Positions 9,416 through 22,413 of a stretch of DNA of 64,000 nt are shown in pieces. A model generated the notes under the pieces. The model was not told the origin of the DNA, did no database searches, and saw only the letters and a list, made by a program, of their open reading frames with translations. The position numbers and the translations under genes were made by a program. The first letter of the stretch is position 1. Every line of letters begins with the position of its first letter. Source of the DNA: Gymnopilus junonius (lineage: Eukaryota > Basidiomycota > Agaricomycetes > Agaricales > Galerinaceae); contig JADNYJ010000024.1 of assembly GCA_015501075.1 (NCBI GenBank), forward strand, positions 277,380 to 341,379. The letters run 5' to 3'.

Positions 9416-12400
9416 ATGAATAGTACCCCTGGACCCTCGCGTCGTGATGTCGCTGCCAGTGCTCAAATTGCTTCCACATCTGAATTTTCGGCAAATATAG
9501 ACCGTATGCTGGCAAGTCTTAATGAAGCCCAACTTAAAGGTTTGATTTTATTTCTCGAGTTGCCAATTTCTCTTGCTCAAAAAATATAAGCTGTTGAACA
9601 TGATCCAACAATACCTTTACAAATTCTGGCTGGTCCGGGAAGTGGGAAAACGAAAGTACGTTATGTGAAAGATTTTTTTGTATTGACTGATCTATGTTCC
9701 ACTCAGGTTTTAACTTCCCGAATTGCTCGTTTAATTACAACCCATAAACTTCCTCCATCTACCATATGCGCCGTGACATTTACCAATAAAGCAGCTAATG
9801 AAATGCGCGACCGACTGACCAAACTCATCGGGAAAGTAAAAACGACTGCTCTGCAAATGGGGACATTTCATTCGATCTGTGCAAGATACCTTCGAATGTT
9901 TTCGGCCGAGGTTAATCTCGATACTAACTTTACTATATGCGATGCCGACGAGAGGTCTGTTGTCAACACTCATGAGTGTCAATCCTGCTAAGCTCACATC
10001 CTGCACTTTCAGCAAAAAACTGGTCAACACGCTCTTGAAGCCCTATGCCGACTATATGATTGAACACGATATTACTCTTTCAGAAAGCAACGTTGCAACC
10101 ACCGTTTCGAAGGCAAAAGCTAAAGGTCAAACCGCTGCCATGTTCTATCAGGACATTGAAAGGGGCGAATCTCTTGCACGACGATATAAAACTCAGCCTC
10201 AGTGTGAAGAGAAAAAGAGCGTACATCGCATTATTGCCGAGGTGTACATAGGCTATGAGCAGGTCCTCAAGGACAACAATGCGCTGGACTTCGATGACTT
10301 GCTAATATATGGCGTGAAACTCTTCACGACTCACCAGGAATCTGTCTTATGGTGTCGACACATCCTTGTGGATGAATTGTGAGTTTACCGTCTCGCTAAC
10401 CCCTTCGTAGATTTGCTGCAACTTAAATCCTAGCCAAGATACAAATACTATGCAATACGAATTAATGAGAGCGATAGCGATCCGGAAATGCGTCACTATT
10501 GTTGGCGATCCTGATCAGTCAAGTCCGTGTGACATTTACTGCTGTTTTATCTTACTTATTAAATTGATTATTAGTCTATGGATGGCGATCTGCCGAGGTC
10601 GTGAATTTATCCCGAATGCGTCAGGGTAATGCTCTTGAGGTTATTTTCACTTTTGCCAATTGCTTGTTCACCCTTTTATAGACTTTCCAAGTACCCAGCA
10701 AGTATTCTTGGAACAGAACTATCGTTCAACCGCATCGATATTGCGAGCATCCCTTGCCATTGTTGCAGAAGGTAAGTTCAAATTTTTGTTTTTTCTTCCT
10801 ATTCTGATGTCGTGTTCCAGATAAAAAGCGGATTTCAAAGTCACTGCACACGTCGCATCCCCTTGGTTCGACTCCATTTGTTGGTGAATTCTTCACTGAC
10901 AAGACGGAGGCTGATTTTATTGCTGATGAAATCAAACGCTGTACTGCCAACATGGGCGGAGTCCTCAAATGGGGAGACTTCGTAATTTTACGTGTGTCGT
11001 TTATGTGGTACCTTCATTAAGGAGCAATTTCTTACTCATTTCAAGTTCGCTTTAACGCGCTTTCACGACCTATTGAAAGTGCATTGCAGAAGTGTGGGAT
11101 CCCTTGTAGGATCCTTGGGGGGCACAAGTTTTTTGAACGAATGGAGGTCTGTGTTTGAAAGGCAAAAATCTCGGCCATCTCTCACCGTAGTATAGGTAAA
11201 AGATGTCTTATCGTACCTACAACTGGCCGACAACCCCAGCTTCAATCCCGCATTTATTCGTGCAGTTAAAGTACCAGCTCGTGGACTAGGCGACAAGGTG
11301 CGACTTCTACCATTTCGACCCAGTGTCTTTGCCCACCCTGCATTCCTTAGTCTTTGTCAGAGATAGCATCTCAGGCCCAAAAACTCAAGATTTCCCAATT
11401 GGAGCTCATTGAGAGGATCCACGACAGCAAACTGCCGGACACCAAACCTTCAATCAAGAAGAAAATAGTTTCTTTCGTGAAGGCCATCCGTTGTTTGCGT
11501 AAACTTGATGAAGAGGTAAAATTTTCCGATAGTCCCTTTTCCGATAGAAGCTGAACTGGTTGGGCCAGAAATGCCCTCCTTCTGATATGATTCGAAAGTT
11601 GGTCGACTTGATTGGCTATGAAGGCCATTTGAAGAAGACCCAACAAGACTGGGAAAGTAGATGGGAGAACGTGCAGGAACTGATCACATTCGCCACCGAG
11701 GTTGAAGAGGAAGCTTCGAAACAGAAAAACGAAAGGGAACAAGGACTCTTGGTACGGACAACCCCTGAACAGTGAGAAATCTAGGTTCCAGCTCTCGCTA
11801 AAGCCATACTAATGATTTCTAAACAGGCATTCTATCTTACGAGATTTCCTGCAGGCTTCTTCGTTGTCATCAGAGGGCGACAATGAAACGGAAGACCAAA
11901 GCAAAGAGGTCAGGTCTATAAATCTTGCATGTACAGAAGGCTAACTGGGGATTAATTAAGAAAGTCACTATTTCAACGTGCCATGCAGCTAAGGGATTAG
12001 AATGGCCTGTCGTTATCATTCCCTCGGGTACTGTGTTTACTATTTGTGATCCTTGTCTGTCGGCTAACATCCCTTAAGTCGATCAGGACACCTTTCCTTT
12101 TTATCGGACGGAGGACATAGAGGAAGAAAGGTGTGTGATTTGACAAGTATACTGTTTTACGTTACTCACACCGTTATTAGACGACTTCTTTACGTTGCTT
12201 GCACGAGAGCTCAAGCTCTTTTGTATATTCTATTTGCCAAGGAGCGCGTGGTTGCAGGCAGAACCAAGGAAAAGAAACTTTCCGACTTTGTGTCGGTGGT
12301 GCGACGGAAGAACGAAGTGAGTAGTAGTAGTTCGTTGCATGCCCATGATATTGTTCATCTCTGATCTTTTGTTCAGGGTTTTTTCAGCTACGACGTCCCC

Positions 12401-13644
12401 CGCTTTTTGCCTAATGATCGAACCGTGACATCGACCGTGCTAAATAGGCCCGTTCCTGACGAGGCGGAAGTTGAGCGCCGGCTCGCTGAACTGTAAGAAT
12501 CGATAATAATAATTACCCGTTGAATCAAGTCACTGAAAAATAATTAGAGAACTGCTTGGAGACCGTGTACAACCAACTTTCCAAACACCACAAGGGGTGC
12601 TTTCGGCTGTTTCATTGACGGGGAAAAAATCCTCGATAACAGAAGTACCATTTGGAGCAGGTGAACACTTCTCTACTTTTCACATATCTTTTGGCTTTAA
12701 CTCGCCTAGGAGATCTATCTGCATTATATGCAGCACCTGATGCTTTATCCGCAATTTCAGCATCTTTTATGAAAGACTACAATAAGAAGACCCCGTTCAA
12801 TAAGCGTCCCAAGCCACCCTCAAAGCCTAGTCTATTTACGCTAACTTCTGGCGTTTTTACGCATTCATTACAAACGGGGATAACTTCATGGTCCCCAGAT
12901 GAAGAAGATTTTGGTTTGCCTTCCACATCTCATATCGCAACAAGTTCATCCTCGAGGCAAGGGTACAGTAATACCCGGACACCAGACAGACCGCAGCCTA
13001 CACGTCAAATCCAAACCCTTGACCGGAACGAGTTATCATCGGGCTTTTCTAGACCATCCAGTGTTAATGATGGATATTCGGATATGACTCCTCTCAGACC
13101 TACCCCTACTGACAATGCCTTCCGGACGCCCTCTACTACTCTGGATCTAACAAGTCCAGTTAATGAAAAACTTGGACACAACTCTGGAGACCGTATACTG
13201 AACCCACATTCCAAATTGAACCAACTGAGCAATGAACAGTCTCTTAATAGTTCAAGGCATCCACCTAGGCATTCTGTAACAAGATCGCCTTTACCAAGCT
13301 ACGACCAGACGCGACCGCCGGGTAAGACTAGCTCTGGACCAAGGTCCTCGATTTGGTCGCAGCAGAACAAAGCTTCCACCCTCAGTTATGACATGGTCTG
13401 CTCTCCTGAACCCACGGCATCGTCGGTAGTTCCATCACAGCCGAAGGGACAGCAACATTTTGTCCCTAGTGCCGTATCCAACCTTCCAACTGGGAAAGAT
13501 GTAGCCACTCGGACAGAACCTTCATTATCTTCACAACCTATAACCCGGACCGCAGCACCTCAAACAGCCGGTACAAAGCGGAGATTGGGAATGGGAAGGA
13601 TGACCAATAGTTATTCGAACAAGAAATTCAAGCACCCCGTATGA
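9416..13644 (+). CDS. SRS2: Srs2-type UvrD/PcrA family 3'-5' DNA helicase
   Basis: The start at 9416 (MNSTPGPSRRDV) precedes SLNEAQLKAVEHDP, the Q-motif region. Then come Walker A (LAGPGSGKTKVLTSRIARL), motif Ia (AVTFTNKAANEM), Ib (GTFHSICARYLR), Walker B VDEFQDTN, motif III VGDPDQSIYGWRSAE, motif IV LEQNYRST, motif V STCHAAKGLEWPVV and motif VI RRLLYVACTRAQ. More than fifteen introns of about 50 bp join without stops. After about residue 700 the protein becomes a long Ser/Pro/Thr-rich disordered tail (last exon, 12,706-13,644) ending KKFKHPV. I estimate 1,050-1,100 residues, close to yeast Srs2 (1,174). Known role: stripping Rad51 filaments and controlling recombination at replication forks; in yeast the tail binds SUMO-PCNA. 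The assignment to Srs2 rather than another UvrD helicase rests on length and tail. Confidence 0.87.
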
Positions 13645-14857
13645 TTGTGAGTTATCGCATTTCTGAATATTAGCGCTGGGTTGATACAAACTCCAAGTTG
13701 TCCTCTTTAATCCTACTGTTTATGTCGTATATAACCATGAGAATTTGAAACCTCTTTGTACCTAAAATCTTTACAAGCAGCCTCATGGCAGTGATTGACG
13801 TTGACAAAAAAAGATCTTACCAGGGACCTCAAATGCTTCGCGGCATTACTTGTGTCAAAGCGGACCGCAATGAGCATACTCGAACGCGCTTCACAACACA
13901 TAAGAGGTCGACAGCAGTGTGCGGCGACAATCCAATTTCGCTTTAATTAACCGCCACGAGCTTTCAGAGCACAGGTAAGGTGGCTGCAATCGACATTACG
14001 TTAAGATAAAGAAGTGCAGTGCGAGATCCAGAAGTCGAAGGATAAGAGGTGCCCTTACACCATGGATCGTCCAGATTACCAAGGAAGAAAAGATGGACCG
14101 AGATAATGCGCTCAAGAGACAGGCGAACACGGGCCTTGTCAAGATCACATCTGAATAAAGAAAAGGATAATCAGCCTAGAGCAAGATATAAGAAAGATGG
14201 GAAAGAGGATCAGGAGTCGAGTGAGTGTCCGCAGCTCCATTGAGGTGCATTGGTAGTCTAACATGCTATTGACTAGTGGCAAAAGCCCATCCCGTCGGTT
14301 GAACAAAAAGAAAGGAAACTCACGTTTGACGTCGACAAAGCATGCGATGAGATTGAAGGGAAATTTAACGACGGAAAAAGCCGGCAGGGTTTCGCAAAAG
14401 GCCGGGACCGGGGGTGCATCCAAACGGGGAATTGATATTCCTGTGCGATTTTCGTTGGTGTAATGACGAGACGGTGTAGCCTCATGTTAACAGCGAGGCA
14501 GAAAGCAACTTCACTCGACAGCTGATCCGGTCTCCTCTTGCTTTATCCTTCCATTCTGGACGGTTCTGCCAATTTTTCGATTTATAGATTATCGTGATGC
14601 TTCACTCTTTTGTCATTCCTTGATCATCTCTTAGAGTGGAGGGACAAGTGCTCCTTCGTCTGCTGCCCGCTATCTCCGTGTAGTGACACATTTCCTCGAC
14701 ATTTATCGAAACCCTTCGCCTCGTGAGTCGCGCACGGCATGGGCTGTATCTCTGCCACTGACCCTTAATTCCTTAAAGCCCTCCTCCGACTTCGGATCCA
14801 CCCCTCTTACCGTTCATACCTTGTCGCTAAACATTTCCCTCCTCGTTTTGAATTCCC
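13645..14857. other. Intergenic region between SRS2 and the Hsp20-like gene
   Basis: About 1.2 kb without a gene I can defend. Two short Lys/Arg-rich plus-strand frames (14049-14243 and 14263-14463) could be exons of a small basic protein, but the only plausible intron between them does not keep the frame. At 14554-14566 TTC-nn-GAC-nn-TTC is one base away from a heat-shock element (TTCnnGAAnnTTC), about 290 bp before the Hsp20-like start. Confidence 0.35.
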
Positions 14858-15702
14858 ATGCCTACCTACGCCGTCAACCGCAGAGATGATAAGGCCATAC
14901 CCTCGCCTGTTACACCTGCGGTGACAGGTATTGATTATCCTTCAAATGACGATGCGTCCACTGAGGTGGACGTGTACAAACACCGCGGAATGGCTCGTGG
15001 GTTGTATACACATCCCAACATTGCCGGTTCTACCATCGAAGATGTTGAGCCCCCGGCCGACGCTAGATCACTCGATTTTATATGGGACACCATTCGCCAA
15101 GAGAAGGAAAGGAAGATGGCGAAGGAGCGCCCCAAGGTGCAATCTCTGGAGGAGGCCGTCCAAGAGTTATACGTATCTGATCATCCTCCGATGCAAATTC
15201 CTCTGATGGAGTCCCCTCCTGTCTCTGTGCCCAAGTCATTGAAGAAGCAGAAATCAATGTAGCATTTGTCTTCATTCCCGTACCTTGGACCTTTTGTTTA
15301 ACTAACGCACTTCACAGATCCAATTTCCGTGAATCCACGGACGGACGTGCGATCGTGGCCACTTTCGACCTAACCGACGTTGCAAAACAGGATATTCACA
15401 TCAGCTTTCAACGCAATAAACTTGTCCTTACCTGGGAGACTGGTGAAATTACGGAGTGGGAAGAAGAGGATGGTGTGGTCATGAGAGAATATGTCAAGAA
15501 AATGTACCATCGTACATTACCCCTTCCTGAAGGAACACGGGTGCGTACTTGTACGAACTTCATATTCACGTCAATGTCCTGATATTCTCTGTCGCAGTTT
15601 GAGGAAATTCATGCCCAAATGACAGGCAAAGGCCTCATCTTAAGATACCCCAACATGCGTTGTTACAGAATCGACTCTCGGTCTCGGTCTGGAGATTCTT
15701 GA
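14858..15702 (+). CDS. Hsp20-like chaperone (alpha-crystallin domain protein)
   Basis: Three exons (14858-15258, 15318-15540, 15598-15702) total 729 nt and give 242 residues with no stop. The first half is polar and probably disordered. The second half is a beta-rich alpha-crystallin/p23-like fold: GRAIVATFDLTDVAKQDIHI, then NKLVLTWETGEI, an acidic turn (EWEEEDG), YHRTLPLPEGTR, FEEIHAQMTGKGLILRYP and a short basic tail (SRSRSGDS). Known family role: ATP-independent holding of unfolding clients. The domain sits at the C-terminus after a long N-terminal arm, as in many Agaricomycete proteins of this class. A heat-shock-element-like site lies upstream, but stress induction is inference only. The start is the first ATG in frame. 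Confidence 0.8.
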
Positions 15703-16172
15703 CTTGCTTCTGTGACACGCCGCACGATCTCGCTGCATAAATTATTTCTTTCTTCGGTCATGTATTCCGGACATGCAAGCTTTTTAGTTAATTGTATTCT
15801 AACATCGTATAGTGGCCTTCGGAGCCGATGCATTTGTATTTCCAGTTGCATATAGAACATGTTTAGACGTGCTCTTCCTCATGTAGTTCAAAGGTCGTCG
15901 GTCTAACGGAGACGAAACACACAAGGCCTGTGGTGCTAAGAATCGGCGCTAAGAACCACTTGGTATTGATTACTTTCACAATTTAGGATGGTCCATATAT
16001 CAGGGCTGGGAAGTCGACGCATATGATTTAAAGGAACGGGGGAAGTTGATTGCGGGCTTAGTTCAGTGAAAACGCAGTTCCGGGGCGAATGATATGCAGG
16101 CAACGTGGCTTGATCTCGATTGCAAATTGAAGTTAGCCATTGTAAGCCACATGTGCACAGAAGACAACAACA
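15703..16172. other. Convergent intergenic region
   Basis: 470 bp between the 3' ends of the Hsp20-like gene and the minus-strand orphan gene. I see no gene or repeat, and it probably holds both 3' UTRs. Confidence 0.4.
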
Positions 16173-18377
16173 CTATAACTTTACCTTATGGTAAAAAGGT
16201 TTTTCGGATTCAGAAAAGGAACTGTCAAAGAATAGAAATATGGCATCAAAAGGGAATGCAATCTTACGGGATATTCTTGAACTTGTGGGCCTGCTCGTTT
16301 TGCTTTTGTTCTTGACCCTGTTTGTGGGAGATATTGCTGATGACGCCTCGGTTCCATTAAGATTACGCATAGTAGCTAAAATGCCGTCCATGAGAGACAC
16401 GAGAGGCCTAAGGGATTTCTTATCAAGCTGTTGGCCATTTCTCTCTATTTTTCTCTGTGGTGGCATCGAAACCATACAAGGCCTTTCAGAGTCATGATGG
16501 AATGGAACAGGGGTCATCTCTCTTTCTTGTAGAGGCGTTTCATCAAATGAGACGGGAGGAACCGGGGACGATGCTGCTAGTAAAGACTCTTGACATAACC
16601 CTTGAGTAACGACATCACTTGGATGATCACTCCGATTTGACTTCAAATGCGAAGATAGAGGAAGCGATTCAATACGTTTTGGAGGCCGACTGGCAACTTC
16701 CATCTTTTTCATTTCCAGCGCATTTGTTCCTGCACCGTGTCTATGAACTTAGCCTTGCCCAACTTTGGGAGAACAAAAGTATTACTTACTGGCCTTTCGG
16801 CTCCTTCGACTGAAGCGGGGTGGCGGGATGATTCAAAGGTGCGAGTTGCAAACATGAAGCTGTAGTAGACTTCCTCTTACGTGCTGTACTTATCGAGCCA
16901 TAACTGTACAAAAAGTGAGGAAGTATATGTGTATTCAATGTAATTCAGCTTACTCTCGCGTATGGAACATGGCGGCATAACTATCTTCTGCTTCGTCTAC
17001 GGAGACAAACGCTAGAGGAGGACACCCAAACGTTGGCAGCTCGAGTTTCCAGCAACTGTCATCGTTCTCAACTTGATCGGTATGTTTCCTTTTCCCCGAG
17101 TTTGTCTTCTGGCGCAATGTAGAACTAGAAACTGAAATATTGGCAGAAGGCACTCCTGGGTCAGCGTCTGTCTGCCATGTCCTTGTTAGAAGGGGACGAT
17201 CACCAGCCAAGGGCCATTGATGCGGCCTAATCCTCGAAGAGAAGCTGGCCGTCCTCATAGCATTGGATTTCCGAGGGTCAATTAACTTCCAGTTCCGTTT
17301 TCGGGCTGTTGCCGGTGGTAAATCATCAGGTTCTTTGATGTCCGGCTCTGCCTCTGATATGAAACGTAGTGGCACACGAACATCTGCTTCCTGGCCAGGA
17401 GAATGCAGAAAGTTCGGATCTGGATCTCCATAGGTAGCAATAGCAGCTTCGTATATGCGCTCTTTCAAAGGTTTTCTGTGCCTAGCCTTCCTAGAACGCC
17501 TTGTGGTTGGAATGGGAGAAGTGCGTCTATACGAAGGGGAGGACGTCCCAATTTTACTGGAAGTGTCGCGGGGAAATTGTTCACGAGCTACTTTTCTCGA
17601 GCGCAGTTGCAGCTGATACTCGTTTTCAGGAATGCCACGAGAGTCAGTCCGACGTCCACTAGATTCATGGGTTATCTCCTCCTCCTTGAGCTGATTCATA
17701 TCGTTTCCAAGTTCATTATCGTCCGATAATATCATTCGCCTTGCCCTTCGACCCCTTTTCTTGCCATAACGGCGATTAACTGCAAGTGTCTTCGGGTCGC
17801 TAGATCCTTTCAGGAACTCTTCAACAGTCAGGACCTTTTGAGATGTAACAGGGCTGCTGAGACCGAAGTCCCGAGCCATTTTAATTGCTCCAATATAGTC
17901 GGCATAAGCAGTACTAGAAGTGGCTTGTATAGCCTGAGTATGTGCGGGACAAGGAGACAGAGCCCCGTCGGGCGCTAATATTTGGTCAGCAGTGCATATG
18001 CGCGGCGCCAGAGATTTTTCCAGACAGTGAACGGAGTGTTCTTCGCCGTCATTTGCAGGCCCGAGATTGGAACGCAGAGACAGCTGCAGAAGCAGTCCTC
18101 CATCATAAGACGTCGGAATAACTTCATAGTTCGGTTCAGATTCAGCTTTAGCGCCAGTCTTGGGAGATAGGAGCGCATATATTTGCTCATTCACTGGCTG
18201 TCTCCTTTTTGGAGGCGTAGCAGCATAGGAGATGTAATAACCCAAACAAGGATCCACAGCCTTCTGATGCACCGGCGAAAAGGCAACATTAATCCGTCTC
18301 CGTTTCGATCGCACCTGCACATGAAATTTTGAATACAAGCCCAAGCCACACCAACATCGGCAGCGAGCAACATCCAT
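16173..18377 (-). CDS. Uncharacterised basic, largely disordered protein
   Basis: I do not recognise this gene. A long open frame (16950-18377) is followed by two introns: GTAAGC...TACAG at about 16900-16950, then GTAAGT...CATAG at about 16740-16790. They lead to a last exon (SRPPKRIESL onward) ending at 16173, so the frame can be kept for about 680 residues. Visible features: patches rich in Lys/Arg (RSKRRRINV, KKRGRRARRM, TTRRSRKARHRKPLKERI) that look like nuclear localisation or DNA-contact segments, Ser/Pro-rich spacers, and no membrane segment apart from a doubtful hydrophobic end. The 5' end is uncertain: 18377 is the first ATG in this frame, but a short upstream exon is possible. A chromatin or cell-cycle protein is a guess from composition only. 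Confidence 0.55.
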
Positions 18378-20107
18378 CGGTGGTCGAGGACGAAGAGAGA
18401 GCAACAGAAGAAGAAACAGTTGAGATTTAGACACAAAAGCAGAGCAGCAGAGTATCCAAAGGGGTGCCGCACCACATAGTCAGACATGATCCTTTCCTCC
18501 ACTCTCCGTGTTGGGGGGGGGAAAGGTCCAACAGCGCGGTCCTAATAAAACCACAATAGTCAAGCCAGACACGGAGAGAGAGAGAGCCTCGGAGCTGCTA
18601 GCATACATAGAGATCAACCACACCCATTCAAAATCAAAATCACTAAACCTGAACAATGGCGCCTGGCAGTATTTCGAGCAGAGGCGTGGTGGGTATCTAT
18701 AACAATCGACCTTCACAACTGCGGCAAAAAGGTCTCTCCCCCGGCTTGACAAATCAGGTTCGCAGTCACTAGCAGCAAAACACCGTCAGTCCACGTCAAA
18801 TCTCCGGGCATCTACAAGTCATCACCAACAAACGTTCAAACTCGAATTGAACTCAAACCGTCTCGACTCTTTTGAAAAGCGCAGTATCTTCATTCAATGT
18901 CAACCCGCAGCAGCTCCCCACTTGACAATGACCAGTGACAGACCGCAGTTAGAACTTGATCGACTCCGACTGTCGGACGTCTAGCACCAGCCACAAGAAA
19001 TTCGAATTAAGAAAGAGCAGGCCAAGTTGCACCGTGAAGTGAAATAATCAACCGATCGGGGATGGCATCCAATTGGGAAGAGTCAGAGGCCACGGAAATC
19101 ATATAAAAAGCGAGAAGAGTCGGTCGAGAAAGCGGTTCAGACGTCCAAACCATTTCTCCCTCACTTGCTTACGGCATCACACATCCCTCTTCTCAAGAGA
19201 ACACATCACGCAGGCCCATTCAAAAATACAGCAGACAACACATTCACAATCAAATTCTGGCCGCCACAAAAGAAATGCTAAAAAAAAGTCAACAAAAGAT
19301 AAATCTAGCCCGGAGGCCATGTGCAGACGTATGTATGTATGTACGTACAACTGGTGCTAACAAATGCGAGGGAGAAATTTTCAATGGAAGAGAAAAAAAG
19401 ATGATAAGAGACTCGGGAGACAGAATGGGATATCCTAAAGAAAAAAAAGCAACGGTGGGTGCAGAGCAAATTGGGATTTAAAAAAATAAACGGCTAATAG
19501 AAAATAAAAGAAGAGATTTAAGAATGAAAAGGGAAAAAAGGGCATAACCACATCAGCAGAAGAAAGAAAGAAAAAGAATAAATGCTAATACACAAAAGAA
19601 ACCGGAATCGTGATGGAGGTCGTGATGAAGGCGAGTTGGGGCGATTGATTGTAGGCCAATAGTCGATGGGAGCCTCTGATCGCAATTTCTCAGCGGAGAC
19701 TAGAACACGACGTAAGCGAAATGGGAGCAGAGATCTTCGACCCGGGATGATGGAGATTAAGATGGAAATCGTGTCCATGGGGACTCTGAGCGGCTGGGGA
19801 TAATTCATTGCTTGACAGCGAGGACGACGGAAGGCGCGACGACAATCCGATAGCTGGACATAATACTGCACCGGGCGCTGGTCGAAGCGGTGACGAGGAA
19901 GCCGAGGCAAGAGAATAAAGGCAGCAGTGGTATCACCTAGCCAATGTGCCAATCTCCGGAGGGATGAGCGGGGTATCTCGCGCTCGAATAGATAATAGAC
20001 CGCAAAAAAGCCTATTCTAACCAAGTCCATTCAAAATCTAGGTTTTCAGACCATTAATTGGATGTCGGGTATGTTTGAGCCAAAGTCTTTTCAAATGGTC
20101 GGACGTG
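18378..20107. other. Long intergenic region, likely UTRs of flanking minus-strand genes
   Basis: 1.7 kb with no supportable gene. It contains a G9 run near 18515, purine-rich and A-rich tracts at 19,260-19,560, and a 170-residue minus-strand frame (19518-20030). That frame lies just downstream of MED19 and has no domain, so it is probably 3' UTR. Confidence 0.4.
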
Positions 20108-22270
20108 TCATACGCCTTGAGGAGTAGGTTGTTGCTGAACAGGCGCGTTTACATCCCTCGCTTGGCCTTGCATGTCCTGAAGTCATGAAAAGTGGTCGGT
20201 TGATTATCATACTCCAACGATAGAAAAAAAAATTCTCACCATCCTCTGCTTCTTGACAGGTCTAGGACGTACATTCCCTGTACCCGCTTTTGCGTTAATA
20301 ACCCCAGCTTTAGGCTGCATCAACTGACTAGGTTGCTGATGCTGATAATGCCCCGTCCCATTCGGCAAGCCATTCCCATTGACCATCGGCACACCAGTTC
20401 CATTTGCATGCAGTACACCATGACCGTTCGTCTCCTCCCTTTCCCTCTCTCTTTTCTTCCCTCTCTGCTGATCAACATCCATCGGTGTATCCGGGCGAAC
20501 TCTGTGCGGTGGGTGCTGCTGCACCACCACTCCCGGCGGCTTTACAGGAAGACCAGACCCAGGTCGAGGAACCGCGGAGCCCGGCCTCGGGACAGCAGAA
20601 CCCGGCCTGGGAACAGTGGACGTCGGTCGAGATGCCGCGCCTCCTGGTCCACCCGATGCAGCGCCTGTCGTTGCTGGCGTTGCAGTCGTCGTCGTTGTCG
20701 ATCGAGGCCTTGGTGTGGCCACGGCAGGTTTCGGTGTCCCTGCTGATTTAGCCACTCCGGCGCCAGACATCCGCCTTGCCGCGCTTGCAGTAGTAGGTAT
20801 CGGCGCCTGTATAGGAGGGTGTCCGGGTGTTGACACTGATGATGGCGTTCCAACTTTGACAGCGGCGGATGACAACGGCGTCGACGCGGCCGATTTTTGG
20901 CCTGACGGCATTGGGGCAGGACCCCCGGAAGGCTGCTGTGCCTGCATAGTAGCAGCCTTTTCCGCTTCCTCCTTTGCCTTTCTCTTCATTTCCTTCTGTT
21001 GAATATAACGACAATACACACAAAAGGGGCAAAGATAAGAGGGAAAATTGTATAAGCAACGTGCAAGCTAATGTCAGGAAAATGAAAGCATACCTTTCTT
21101 CTTCGGTCTTCCCTGGCCTGGGCAGACTCCTGAATGAGGGCGTGGACGTTCCACTAGGTAGATAAACATCACGAGGTGAGAACGAGGATAACAGACATCA
21201 GGTGAGGGATCAGGAACGGAGGGTGTGCAAAGAAGGAAAGCCAGCAGGCGAACCACGCACAGCAGACGCGACAGGCGAAAAGAGAAAAGAAAGAGACGAT
21301 ACGTACGCCTACAATGCCTGTTGAGCTAACTGTGAACGCCTCCTGCTGCGTACGTAGATCAAATTGGCGTATTCGAACACGTTGCTTCGGTGGTTGAAGC
21401 ATGGTCGTAGTGAGATAGTCATCTTTTTTGTAAGAATGCTTGCCTGCACCGCCAAAGAGCGATATGTTAGCACGATTCACAAAATCCAGGGCAAACATGA
21501 CGCGAAAAAAAAAGGGTCAAAAATACAAGTGGCACGCAAAATTAACCCTCCGTCCACCGATCAGAAGGAACGGCAATCCATCCAAGACCACAAATCTCTA
21601 ACAATGAAGAACATACCTGGAGCACCCCTGATCAAATGTTTGTACGAATTCTTTTTCTTCTTCTCGCCCTTGCCGCCCGCACCCTGGACATCATCGTCTT
21701 CCGCATCTGCGGCATCGAGACCATCCGCGCCTGGAGTGGCGGCGCCTCCTGTGGCATCCCGTTCCTTGCCCTTGCCCTTGTCCTGCTTTGAGATGGGGCT
21801 GCTGTCGGTGCCACTGATGCTGTGACCAGCGAGGGCCGGATCCACGGCAGTGTGGGTTGGGGTGCCTGCTGTGGGGTTGGGGTCTGTGGAAAGGGCGCCA
21901 TCCTCTCCGACTGGGGTGATGAAGGGGCGCACGTAGCGATCATATGCGGGGAGGAGGTGGAAGCGCGCGAGGAGATCCTGAGTGCTTTTGAGATGCTGTT
22001 TTGGGACAGGTGGTGCTGTGTATTTGGAATGATCGGAGTCGAAAGAAAGAAAGAGGGATTAGCAAATGAGGCAGAGGAGAAAAGAAAGAAGGACGGACGA
22101 GGGGGAGGGAGGTAGAGCAGAGGCGGCGGCGAGAGAGGCCTCGGTGGCGTTTTTGGCCGGTGGAGGGGAGAGGCCGGTTCGGGCGGAGGAGAGGGCGAGC
22201 TGGAGTAGCGGGGCAAGAGAGAGGTGCCAGCGGCAGTCGAGGAAGGCCCAGCGACCGCGTTGGAATTCAT
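20108..22270 (-). CDS. MED19: Mediator complex subunit 19 (Rox3)
   Basis: The start at 22270 (MNSNAVAGPSSTAAGTSLLP) begins a Pro-rich exon ending at 22099. After an intron come STQDLLARFHLLPAYDRYVR and PFITPVGEDG. The Med19 core then follows over three exons: KKKKNSYKHLIRGAPGKHSY, then KKDDYLTTTMLQPPKQ and QFDLRTQQEAFTVSSTGIVG, then WNVHALIQESAQAREDRRRK. The KEMKRKAKEE helix follows. The remainder is a low-complexity tail with a repeated PRPGSAV unit and a Lys/Arg patch. A last small exon adds DMQGQARDVNAPVQ and ends at 20108. Known role: Med19 sits in the head/middle of Mediator and links activators to RNA polymerase II. The tail is longer and more repetitive than in yeast. The donor of intron 1 (GTCCGT) is weak, so the N-terminal join is the least certain part. 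Confidence 0.85.
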
Positions 22271-22413
22271 GGATGTCCTTGCCAATGGGAGCAGAGCACT
22301 CTCTCCTCTGAAACGGCTCTCTGTTGTCCTCTGTTTGCCTTTACTGTCATTGTTCTCGGCCCGCTATTTCCCTCCTTGTTAAATTACTACTATAATACAT
22401 ATGTTAACTAGAT

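Noticed and set aside
13713..14463. Small Lys/Arg-rich gene
   Set aside because: The two frames cannot be joined by a splice that keeps the reading frame, and neither matches a family I know.
19518..20030. 170-codon minus-strand frame downstream of MED19
   Set aside because: No domain, ends in hydrophobic low complexity and lies in the likely 3' UTR.
20333..21002. Several plus-strand frames over MED19
   Set aside because: They are antisense shadows of the GC-rich repetitive MED19 tail.
21822..22411. Plus-strand Glu/Arg-rich frames
   Set aside because: Antisense of the Pro/Ser-rich first exons of MED19.
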